In this document: one piece after another, positions 17,111-26,773 of the stretch
How the letters are laid out: each line of letters begins with the position of its first letter
How positions within the stretch are numbered: position 1 is the first letter of the stretch
Assembly: GCF_050496545.1 (NCBI RefSeq)
Contig: NZ_JBNVZV010000008.1
Span: 100,661 to 164,660 of the forward strand
Direction: 5' to 3'
DNA from: Phycicoccus avicenniae_A
Lineage (GTDB): Bacteria > Actinomycetota > Actinomycetes > Actinomycetales > Dermatophilaceae
Length of the DNA stretch: 64,000 nucleotides
Translations under genes and position numbers: made by a program
The notes under the pieces: generated by a model
Seen by the model: the letters and a program-made list of their open reading frames with translations, nothing else
Databases searched by the model: none
Told to the model about the DNA's origin: nothing

Positions 17111-18136
17111 ATGCGGGAGCCGCGGCAGCAGGACGGGCGGGTGACCATCCACGACGTCGCGCGCGCCGCGGGCGTCTCCCGCCAGACCGTCAGCAACGCC
17201 GTCAACAACCCCGAGCGGGTCCGCCCCGACACCCTCGAGCGTGTCCGCTCGGCCATCGACGACCTCGGCTACCACCCCTCCAGCTCGGCCCAGTCCCTGC
17301 GCAACCAGCGCTCCGGCGCCATCGGCCTCGAGCTGCACACGCTCGGCTCGCACAACGCCACCACGGCGCCCGTGCTCACCGAGCTGAGCATCGGCGCGGC
17401 ACGCCACGGCTGCCACGTCGTCCCCTTCGGATCGGCCTCCGGCACACCGATGATCGAGGGCTACCGCGCCATGTGGGCCGGCCGCCTCGTCGATGCCTTC
17501 CTCGTCAGCGAGACCCACCACGGCGACCCGCGGCCGCCATGGCTGGAGGAGCGCGACATCCCGTTCGCCTCGTTCGGCCGGGTCTGGGACGACCCCACCT
17601 TCACCCGCTGGGTCGACGTCGACGGCGCCGCCGGTACCCGGGCCGCGGTCGAGCACTGCCTGGCCCAGGGCTACCGCACCATCGCCTTCCTCGGCTGGCC
17701 CGAGGGCTCGGTCGTCGGTGACGACCGACAGGCCGGCTGGGCCGAAGCCTGCGCCGCCGCGGGTGTCTCCCCCGGCCCCGTCGTCCGGGCCGAGCAGGAC
17801 CTCGACGCCGCGTACGCCTCCGCCGTCCCGCTCGTAGCCTCGCTCTCCCCCGGCGACGCCGTCGTCTGCGCCTCCGACGTCCTCGCCCTCGGCGTCCACC
17901 AGGCCGCCGTCCGCGCCGGGCTCGAGCCGGGCCGCGACCTCGGCATCGTCGGGTTCGACGGCTCCGAGACCGCGGCGATGCACCACATCACCTCCGCCGC
18001 CCAGCCGTACGACGCCGTCGCCGAGGAGGCGCTGCTCCTCGTCCGCTCGGCGATGCGGGGCGAGGACCCCCCGGCCACGGGCTCCCTCCTGCGCCCCACG
18101 CTCCGCACGGACCGCAGCACCTCCCCCACCACCTGA
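17111..18136 (+). CDS. LacI-family transcriptional regulator of the first sugar cluster
   Basis: A 341-residue protein from ATG 17111 with AGGAGG five bases upstream. The N-terminal helix-turn-helix is VTIHDVARAAGVSRQTVSNAVNN (residues 11-34), followed by the hinge helix SSSAQSLRNQRSGAIGLEL. The rest is a periplasmic-binding-like effector domain ending with DLGIVGFDGSETAAMHHITS. It is divergent from the glycosidase and 40 bases upstream of the ABC importer, with two operator copies in the divergent region. It most likely represses both units until a sugar binds. The inducer is unknown. Confidence 0.92.
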   Translation: MREPRQQDGRVTIHDVARAAGVSRQTVSNAVNNPERVRPDTLERVRSAIDDLGYHPSSSAQSLRNQRSGAIGLELHTLGSHNATTAPVLTELSIGAARHGCHVVPFGSASGTPMIEGYRAMWAGRLVDAFLVSETHHGDPRPPWLEERDIPFASFGRVWDDPTFTRWVDVDGAAGTRAAVEHCLAQGYRTIAFLGWPEGSVVGDDRQAGWAEACAAAGVSPGPVVRAEQDLDAAYASAVPLVASLSPGDAVVCASDVLALGVHQAAVRAGLEPGRDLGIVGFDGSETAAMHHITSAAQPYDAVAEEALLLVRSAMRGEDPPATGSLLRPTLRTDRSTSPTT

Positions 18137-18176
18137 CCCCCTGCCAGACGCACCGCCCCTCACGAAGGAGTCACCG

Positions 18177-19427
18177 ATGACCCGCACCACCCGACGCGCC
18201 GCCTTGGCCCTCACCCTCGCCGGAGCGCTCGGCCTGAGCGCCTGCGGCGGAAGCGGATTCGAGGAGGGCGACGGCTCGAGTTCCGCGCCCAGCAGCCAGA
18301 GCGGCCCCGTCACCCTGAAGTTCATGATCACCTCGAACGGCCCCGCTGACGTCAAGCTCCAGCAGGACACCGTCAAGGCGTGGGAGACCAAGACCGGCAA
18401 CAAGGTCGAGATCGTCGCCGCCTCCGACATCAACCAGCAGCTGACCCAGGGCTTCGCCGCGGGCTCCCCGCCGGACCTGTTCTTCACCGACGCCAACGTC
18501 TTCCCGACGTACGCGAAGGCCGGGAACATGTATCCCTACGGCAAGCAGATCGCGAACTCCGGGGACTTCTACGAGGGCCTGACGAAGACCTTCACCTACG
18601 ACGGGCAGGTCTACTGCGCCCCGAAGGACTTCTCCGTCCTCGCCCTGATCATCAACACCGACCTGTGGAAGGCGGCCGGGCTCACCGACGCCGACGTCCC
18701 GAAGACCTGGGCCGACCTCGAGGCGGTCGCCAAGAAGCTGACGACCGACAAGCAGAAGGGTCTCGTCATCGGCGACACCCGCGACCGGGTCGGCGCCTTC
18801 ATGAAGCAGGCCGGCGGCTGGATCGTCAACGAGGACCAGACGCAGATGACGGCCGACAGCGCCGAGAACCTCGCGGGTCTCCAGGAGGTCCAGAAGCTCC
18901 TCTCCGACGGCAGCGCCGCGTTCCCGAAATCGGTCGACTCCGGCTGGGGCGGTGAGGCGTTCGGCACGAAGAAGGCCGCGATGACCATCGAGGGCAACTG
19001 GATCAAGGGTGCGCTCAAGGCCGACTACCCGAACATCAAGTACACCGCCGTCGAGCTGCCGGAGGGCCCGGCCGGCAAGGGCACGCTGAGCTTCACCCAG
19101 TGCTACGGCGTCGCCGCCGCGAGCAAGAACCAGGCCGCGGCCATCGACCTCGTCAACTACCTCTCGACGGCCGAGCCGTCGCTCGAGCTCGCCAAGGGCC
19201 TCGGTGTCATCCCGCCGATCAAGTCCGCCCGCGACGGCTACCTCCAGGCCTTCCCGGACGACGCCGCCTTCCTCGACGGCGCCGAGTACGCCCAGGGCCC
19301 GGTGACGGTCGCCGGGATGGACCCCGTCCTCAAGGACTTCGACAGCCAGATCGCCGGGCTCCCGAAGGCCGACCCGAAGGCCATGCTCGAGCGCCTGCAG
19401 AAGAACGGCGAGGCCGTCCTCAAGTGA
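18177..19427 (+). CDS. Sugar ABC transporter substrate-binding lipoprotein
   Basis: A 416-residue protein. The signal peptide ends in a lipobox (GLSAC, lipid-anchored Cys23) followed by a Gly/Ser linker. The body is a family-1 (MalE-like) binding fold: VTLKFMITSNGPADVKLQQD, VEIVAASDINQQLTQGFAAGSPPDLFF, and KKAAMTIEGNWIKGAL near residue 270. It delivers a carbohydrate to the permeases encoded next, with which it overlaps by GTGA. Regulation is presumably by the LacI gene upstream. The sugar cannot be read from sequence; the adjacent debranching-type glycosidase suggests an alpha-glucoside. Confidence 0.92.
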   Translation: MTRTTRRAALALTLAGALGLSACGGSGFEEGDGSSSAPSSQSGPVTLKFMITSNGPADVKLQQDTVKAWETKTGNKVEIVAASDINQQLTQGFAAGSPPDLFFTDANVFPTYAKAGNMYPYGKQIANSGDFYEGLTKTFTYDGQVYCAPKDFSVLALIINTDLWKAAGLTDADVPKTWADLEAVAKKLTTDKQKGLVIGDTRDRVGAFMKQAGGWIVNEDQTQMTADSAENLAGLQEVQKLLSDGSAAFPKSVDSGWGGEAFGTKKAAMTIEGNWIKGALKADYPNIKYTAVELPEGPAGKGTLSFTQCYGVAAASKNQAAAIDLVNYLSTAEPSLELAKGLGVIPPIKSARDGYLQAFPDDAAFLDGAEYAQGPVTVAGMDPVLKDFDSQIAGLPKADPKAMLERLQKNGEAVLK

Positions 19428-20605
19428 CGACCACCGCCCGGCGGACGACCACCTCCGCCCGCGCCGCAGAGGCGCGGTCGGGGTGGCTGTTCGTCACCCC
19501 CGTCCTCGTCATCCTCGGGCTCTTCCTCGTCGCGCCGATCCTCATCGCCCTCTGGGTGAGCGTCAGCGACTGGGCGGGCAAGGGGTCACCGTTGTCCGGG
19601 TCGGTGAGCTTCGTCGGCCTCGACAACTACAAGGCGCTCCTCGCGCAGGACTCGCTCGCGCGCAGCGACTTCGCGACGGCGATCCGGAACAACTTCTACT
19701 ACGTCCTGCTCGTCGTCCCCATCCAGACCGTCCTCGCGCTGGGGCTCGCGATCCTGCTCAACCAGCAGAAGCTCAAGGGCCTCAGCTTCTTCCGCACGGC
19801 CTACTACTTCCCGTCAGTCACGAGCTCGGTCGCGATCGGGTCGGTCTTCCTCTTCCTCTTCGCCGGGGCCGGCAGCATCAACGCCATCCTCGGCGCGATC
19901 GGGGTGAACGGGCCGAACTGGTTCGCCGACCCGCGCGGCGTCGGGCACCTCCTCCTCGGCCTCGTCGGGGTCGGTGACGGCCAGAACGGACCGGCCGCAC
20001 TCACCGACAACGGCGTCTTCAGCCTCACCTGGTGGGACTGGCTCGCCGGACCGTCGGTCGCGATGTGCACGATCATCGGGCTGGTCATCTGGGTCTCGGC
20101 GGGGGCGTACATGCTCCTCTTCCTCGCCGCGCTCCAGAACATCCCGGGTGACGTCTTCGAGGCCTCGGCCATCGACGGCGCCGGCACCGTCCGCACGTAC
20201 TGGTCGGTCGTCATCCCGCAGCTCAAGCCGACGCTCTTCACCGTGCTGACGCTCGGGCTCATCGGGACGTGGCAGGTCTTCGACCAGATCTACATCATGT
20301 CCAAGGGCAACCCCGCCAAGACGACGCTCACCCCGGCCTACCTGGCCTACGACGCGTCCATCAACAACGGCGAGTGGGGCGCCGGGACGGCGATGTCGTT
20401 CATCCTCTTCGGGATCATCCTCGTGATGACCGCCATCCAGTGGCTCGTCATGCGCGACCGCGACACCCCGCTGTTCCGGCGGCGTCGGCGCGGCGGCACC
20501 GACCCCGGGGACGACGACGGCCCGCTGTCGAACCGGGCCCTCCCGACCGTCACCGCCACCGCGGGTGTCGGCCGCACCTCGAACACGTCCGGAGGCCTGT
20601 CATGA
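19424..20605 (+). CDS. Sugar ABC transporter permease (MalF-type)
   Basis: A 393-residue inner-membrane protein from GTG 19424 in a GTGA overlap. About seven membrane helices are visible, the first in WLFVTPVLVILGLFLVAPILIALW. The EAA loop that contacts the ATPase is IPGDVFEASAIDGAGTVRTYW. An unusual periplasmic stretch (FADPRGVGHLLLGLVGVGDGQNGPAALTDNG region) enlarges one loop relative to the usual 300 residues. The Arg-rich tail (FRRRRRGGTD) is cytosolic. It partners with the next gene. Confidence 0.92.
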   Translation: MTTTARRTTTSARAAEARSGWLFVTPVLVILGLFLVAPILIALWVSVSDWAGKGSPLSGSVSFVGLDNYKALLAQDSLARSDFATAIRNNFYYVLLVVPIQTVLALGLAILLNQQKLKGLSFFRTAYYFPSVTSSVAIGSVFLFLFAGAGSINAILGAIGVNGPNWFADPRGVGHLLLGLVGVGDGQNGPAALTDNGVFSLTWWDWLAGPSVAMCTIIGLVIWVSAGAYMLLFLAALQNIPGDVFEASAIDGAGTVRTYWSVVIPQLKPTLFTVLTLGLIGTWQVFDQIYIMSKGNPAKTTLTPAYLAYDASINNGEWGAGTAMSFILFGIILVMTAIQWLVMRDRDTPLFRRRRRGGTDPGDDDGPLSNRALPTVTATAGVGRTSNTSGGLS

Positions 20606-21498
20606 CGACGACGACGGCACCACCCTCGACGACGGCCGTCGCCGGCGCCCCCCGGCGCCGGAAGCGGAGCAACCGCAAGGTCGCGCTGGTCTCGCTCGGC
20701 TACGCGCTGCTCATCGTGTTCGCGCTCCTGTACCTCTTCCCGTTCGTCATCCAGATCGGGACGAGCTTCAAGACCGACCCGGACGCGACGGCCTCGCCGC
20801 TCAACCCGATCCCGTCGACGTTCACGACGTCCGCGTACGCCCAGCTGTTCCAGCAGGACTTCCTCACGTGGACGAAGAACTCGGTCATCGTCACGCTCTG
20901 CGTCACGGTGGGCCGCGTCTTCCTCGTGAGCCTGGCCGGGTACTCGCTGGCGCGACTGCGCTTCCGCGGCCGCGGGGCGGTGACGGCGGGACTCATCGCG
21001 ACGATGGCCGTGCCCGGCGTCGTGCTGCTCATCCCGAAGTTCCTCGTCCTCAAGCAGCTCGGGATGTACGACGCCTACTCCGGCATGATCGTGCCGCTGC
21101 TGGCCGACGCCGCGGGCGTCTTCATCATGAAGCAGTACTTCGAGAGCATCCCCGTGAGCCTCGAGGAGGCAGCCCGGCTCGACGGCTGCGGGCCGTTCCG
21201 CACCTTCTGGTCGGTCGTCCTGCCGATCGCCCGGCCGGCGCTCATCACCATCACGATCATCTCGTTCCAGTCGTCGTGGAACGAGCTGGCGCACATGCTC
21301 ATCGCCCGGCAGGACCCCGCGCTCAACACGCTGACGACCGGCGTCGCGGGGCTGCTCACGGGTGCGCTGGGCGCGGGCAACCGCTACCCGCTCAAGCTCG
21401 CGGCCGCGGTGCTCATGACCATCCCGGTCGCGGTGATGTTCTTCGTCTTCCAGAAGCGCATCATCGGGGGCGCGCTCGAGGGAGGCGTCAAGGAGTAG
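20602..21498 (+). CDS. Sugar ABC transporter permease (MalG-type)
   Basis: A 298-residue inner-membrane protein whose ATG overlaps the previous stop. It has six membrane helices, starting with LVSLGYALLIVFALLYLFPFVI. The EAA loop is IPVSLEEAARLDGCGPFRTFW, and the C-terminal helix is followed by QKRIIGGALEGGVKE as in MalG proteins. No ATPase gene follows, so a shared MsmK-type ATPase elsewhere probably drives this importer. Transcription likely ends at the hairpin 21510-21567. Confidence 0.93.
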   Translation: MTTTTAPPSTTAVAGAPRRRKRSNRKVALVSLGYALLIVFALLYLFPFVIQIGTSFKTDPDATASPLNPIPSTFTTSAYAQLFQQDFLTWTKNSVIVTLCVTVGRVFLVSLAGYSLARLRFRGRGAVTAGLIATMAVPGVVLLIPKFLVLKQLGMYDAYSGMIVPLLADAAGVFIMKQYFESIPVSLEEAARLDGCGPFRTFWSVVLPIARPALITITIISFQSSWNELAHMLIARQDPALNTLTTGVAGLLTGALGAGNRYPLKLAAAVLMTIPVAVMFFVFQKRIIGGALEGGVKE

Positions 21499-21509
21499 CC
21501 GCCCCCGGT

Positions 21510-21567
21510 CGAGAGACGAGAACATGCCGTGCACCTGAGGGGGTGCACGGCATGTTCTCGTCGTTCG
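21510..21567. terminator. 58-base palindromic element acting as bidirectional terminator (copy 1)
   Basis: A perfect 21-bp stem (21515-21535 with 21542-21562) closes a six-base loop, with further pairing outside it. It fills the gap between the convergent permease and aconitase stops. Its outer 20-base arms recur in copy 2 inside dnaE2 (57828-57885). The right arm CGGCATGTTCTCGTCGTTCG is identical and the left arm matches at 17 of 20 positions; the central 18 bases differ. Both copies are 58 bases long and both are preceded by CCGGT. Confidence 0.85.
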
Positions 21568-21574
21568 TCCAGCG

Positions 21575-24355
<2,781 letters not shown>

Positions 24356-24397
24356 CGGGGCTCCCTTCTGCGTCGTCGCGCGACTCATCCCGTGATT

Positions 24398-24415
24398 TAT
24401 CTTGATGTCAAGATA
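24398..24415. promoter_or_regulatory. Palindromic operator upstream of aconitase
   Basis: TATCTTGATGTCAAGATA is a perfect 18-base palindrome 43 bases before the aconitase start. On the minus strand it contains TTGACA, a perfect -35 hexamer, so a bound protein would block the promoter. It does not match the AcnR site known from corynebacteria as I recall it. The cognate regulator is unknown. Confidence 0.65.
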
Positions 24416-24513
24416 TCTAACCACACCGGGTCGTCTCGGTCGAGCCTATGCCCGCTCCCCGGACGTCGCCCCGTTCGTCGTCACCCGTGACCGGGTCGGG
24501 TGGGCGCACGAAG

Positions 24514-24542
24514 TTCCGCGCCGTCACGGTGATGACGGGGAA
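24514..24542. repeat. 29-base hairpin repeat, copy A
   Basis: Starts TTCCGCGCCGTCACGGTG and ends TGACGGGGAA. It is a direct repeat of 24583-24611 (two differences in 29) and forms a weaker hairpin. It lies between the hydrolase 3' end and the aconitase promoter. Confidence 0.65.
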
Positions 24543-24582
24543 GGTAGGCGGGGACGGGGATGCATCCGCGTCATCTGCCATC

Positions 24583-24611
24583 TTCCGCGCCGTCACGGTG
24601 GTGACGCGGAA
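24583..24611. repeat. 29-base hairpin repeat, copy B
   Basis: Starts TTCCGCGCCGTCACGGTG and ends GTGACGCGGAA. CGTCAC pairs with GTGACG around a GGTG loop, then TTCCG with CGGAA across a three-base bulge. It begins three bases beyond the hydrolase stop, so it could terminate that operon. Confidence 0.7.
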
Positions 24612-24614
24612 AGG

Positions 24615-25472
24615 TCAGAGGGCCTCGAGAAGGCTGACGGTGCGGGCCCAGGCCGGCGACGCGGGATCGACCTGGTCGAGGTGCTCGCCGGGCACCTCGA
24701 CGAGCGTCGCCTCTCCCCCGGCAGCCAGGGCCGCCTCCACGTAGGACCGCGACTGCGACGGCGGGACGGTCGTGTCGCCGGTCCCGTGCACGCACCACAC
24801 CGGCACGTCGACCGGGACCTGGCCGAGGGGGTCGGCAGCGGCGTAGGTCTCGGGCCGGTCCTGCGGCGACCCGCCGAGGAAGTCCTGCACCGCGCCGAGC
24901 CCGAGGTCCTGCTCCGCCGCGGCCCGCAGGTCGAGGACGCCTGCCTGGCTGACCACGTGCGTCGGGACGACGCGTGCCGCACGCCAGCGCTCGAGGCGCC
25001 GCCGGCCGGCCGCCCACACGGCGAGCTGGCCTCCGGCGGAGTGGCCGAGGGCGACGACGACGCCCCCGGCCGCGCCGGCGCCCTCGAGGAGGTCGAAGGC
25101 CGCCGAGACGTCGTCGAGCGTCGCGGGGAAGCCGCCACCGCCACCGACCCGCCGGTACTCCACGGACAGCGACGTCCACCCCCGACCCACGAGGTCTTCG
25201 GCGAGCGGGCGGGCGAGCGAGATGTCGTACTGCTGCAGCCAGAAGCCGCCGTGCAGCACCACGACCGTGCCGCGCGAGGGACCCTTCGGGCGCAGCAGCT
25301 CGGCGAACTGCGAGGCGTCGGCGCCGTACGTGAGCAGCTCGGAGCCCGATGGTCTCGGCGCCGCGGGAGCCGCTGCGCCACAGGCCGACCCGGCGAGCAC
25401 CGGAGCGGCGACCCCCGCCGCCAGCACCGCCCGGCGGCCCACCGATGCCGCCCCGGCCCCCCGGCCCGGCAT
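24615..25472 (-). CDS. Secreted alpha/beta hydrolase (esterase/peptidase-like)
   Basis: A 285-residue protein. The N-terminal signal has twin arginines followed by a hydrophobic run (SVGRRAVLAAGVAAPVLAGSAC), suggesting Tat export and possibly a lipidated Cys. VVVLHGGFWLQQYD carries the oxyanion-hole HGG motif, ALGHSAGGQLA the nucleophile elbow (G-x-S-x-G), and VHGTGDTTVPPSQS and PGEHLDQV the Asp and His of the triad. This is the carboxylesterase/lipase (HSL-like) pattern; the substrate is unknown. Its ATG overlaps the stop of the RNA methyltransferase (ATGA). Confidence 0.82.
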   Translation of the reverse strand: MPGRGAGAASVGRRAVLAAGVAAPVLAGSACGAAAPAAPRPSGSELLTYGADASQFAELLRPKGPSRGTVVVLHGGFWLQQYDISLARPLAEDLVGRGWTSLSVEYRRVGGGGGFPATLDDVSAAFDLLEGAGAAGGVVVALGHSAGGQLAVWAAGRRRLERWRAARVVPTHVVSQAGVLDLRAAAEQDLGLGAVQDFLGGSPQDRPETYAAADPLGQVPVDVPVWCVHGTGDTTVPPSQSRSYVEAALAAGGEATLVEVPGEHLDQVDPASPAWARTVSLLEAL

Positions 25473-26773
25473 CAGGCGTCCGGCACGAAGTGCGCGACGC
25501 ACTCGACGTGGTGCGTCATCGGGAAGGCGTCGAAGGCCCGAAGGCTCTTGAGTCGGTAGCCCTGCGCGAGAAGGGTGGCGGTGTCGCGGGCCAGGGCGGC
25601 GGGGTCGCACGCGACGTAGGCCACCGCGCGCGGGCGCATCGCCGCGACGGCCCGGACGACGGCGGCGCCGGCGCCGGTGCGGGGAGGGTCGAGGACGACG
25701 ACGTCGGCGCGCGGCGGCACGAGTGGCGAACGGGCCGGTCGCCGGGTGCGACCCCGGCCACGCCCTCGACCACGCTCCTCCCGCGGCAGCCCGAAGGCGT
25801 CGTCGACCCGCGCCGCGACGAGCGCGACGTTGCCGGCGGCGGCGAGGTCGCGCTCGGCCCGCTCGACCGCGGCCCGGTCGGCCTCGACGGCGACGACCTG
25901 GCCGGTGGGGCCGACCCGCTCGGAGAGCGCGGCCGCGAACAACCCCACGCCGCAGTACAGGTCGAGCGCGCGCTCGCCCGGCCGGACGTCGAGGGGTTCG
26001 AGGGCGGCCGCGAGGAAGGTGGCCGCGGCGCCGGGGTGCACCTGCCAGAATCCACGGGCGGAGACCGCGAAATCGTGCTCGAAGGAGACCGGCCCGTCGG
26101 CCGAGGACCACGTCGCCGCGACCCGCTCGACGACGTCCGGCACCGCACCTCCCGGCACCTCGACGGCTACCGGCTCCCCCACCGACGGCGCCACCGCGTC
26201 GACGGCGTCGGGCCCCGTCCACGACCGCTCCGTCACGCGCAACGAGTCCACGCCCGGCGCGGCGATGCGGCAGTGGTCGACGGGCACGACCTCGTGGGAA
26301 CGGAAGCGCCGCAACCCGGCCCGTCCCTCGGCGTCGACGGCGAACTCCACGCGGGTGCGCCAGTCGAGGCCGCCGGCGTCACCGGGCACGGGCTCGACCT
26401 CGACGTCGACCTCGAGCCCGGCGAGGCGCGCCATCTGCTCGCGGACCACACCGGCCTTGAGCGCGCGCTGGCCGCCGAGCGACACGTGCTGGAGGTCGCA
26501 TCCGCCGCAGGCCCCCGGACCGGCCCACGGGCACGGCGGCTTCACCCGGTCCGGCGAGGCGACGTGCACGACAACGGCATCGGCCCGGACGAACCGCGCC
26601 CCGGACCCGATCTCGGTGACCCGGGCGGTCACCCGCTCCCCCGGGACGGCGTGGCGCACGAAGAGCACCTGGCCCTCGTGCCGGGCGACGCCGTGGCCAC
26701 CGTGCGCGAAGGCCGTGACCTCGACGTCGACCTCGTCACCGACCGCCAGCCCCGACCCCTCGGGCCGGGCCAT
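25472..26773 (-). CDS. TrmA/RlmD-family SAM-dependent 5-methyluridine RNA methyltransferase
   Basis: A 433-residue protein from ATG 26773, overlapping the upstream permease stop. The N-terminal TRAM domain is VGDEVDVEVTAFAHGGHGVARHEGQV. An Fe-S-type cysteine cluster CPWAGPGACGGC follows near residue 95. The catalytic domain has DLYCGVGLFAAALSERV (SAM motif), VVLDPPRTGAG and VAYVACDPAALARDTATLL with the nucleophilic cysteine. Family members methylate uridine in rRNA or tRNA; which RNA is targeted here is not determined. It is translationally coupled to genes on both sides. Confidence 0.88.
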   Translation of the reverse strand: MARPEGSGLAVGDEVDVEVTAFAHGGHGVARHEGQVLFVRHAVPGERVTARVTEIGSGARFVRADAVVVHVASPDRVKPPCPWAGPGACGGCDLQHVSLGGQRALKAGVVREQMARLAGLEVDVEVEPVPGDAGGLDWRTRVEFAVDAEGRAGLRRFRSHEVVPVDHCRIAAPGVDSLRVTERSWTGPDAVDAVAPSVGEPVAVEVPGGAVPDVVERVAATWSSADGPVSFEHDFAVSARGFWQVHPGAAATFLAAALEPLDVRPGERALDLYCGVGLFAAALSERVGPTGQVVAVEADRAAVERAERDLAAAGNVALVAARVDDAFGLPREERGRGRGRGRTRRPARSPLVPPRADVVVLDPPRTGAGAAVVRAVAAMRPRAVAYVACDPAALARDTATLLAQGYRLKSLRAFDAFPMTHHVECVAHFVPDA

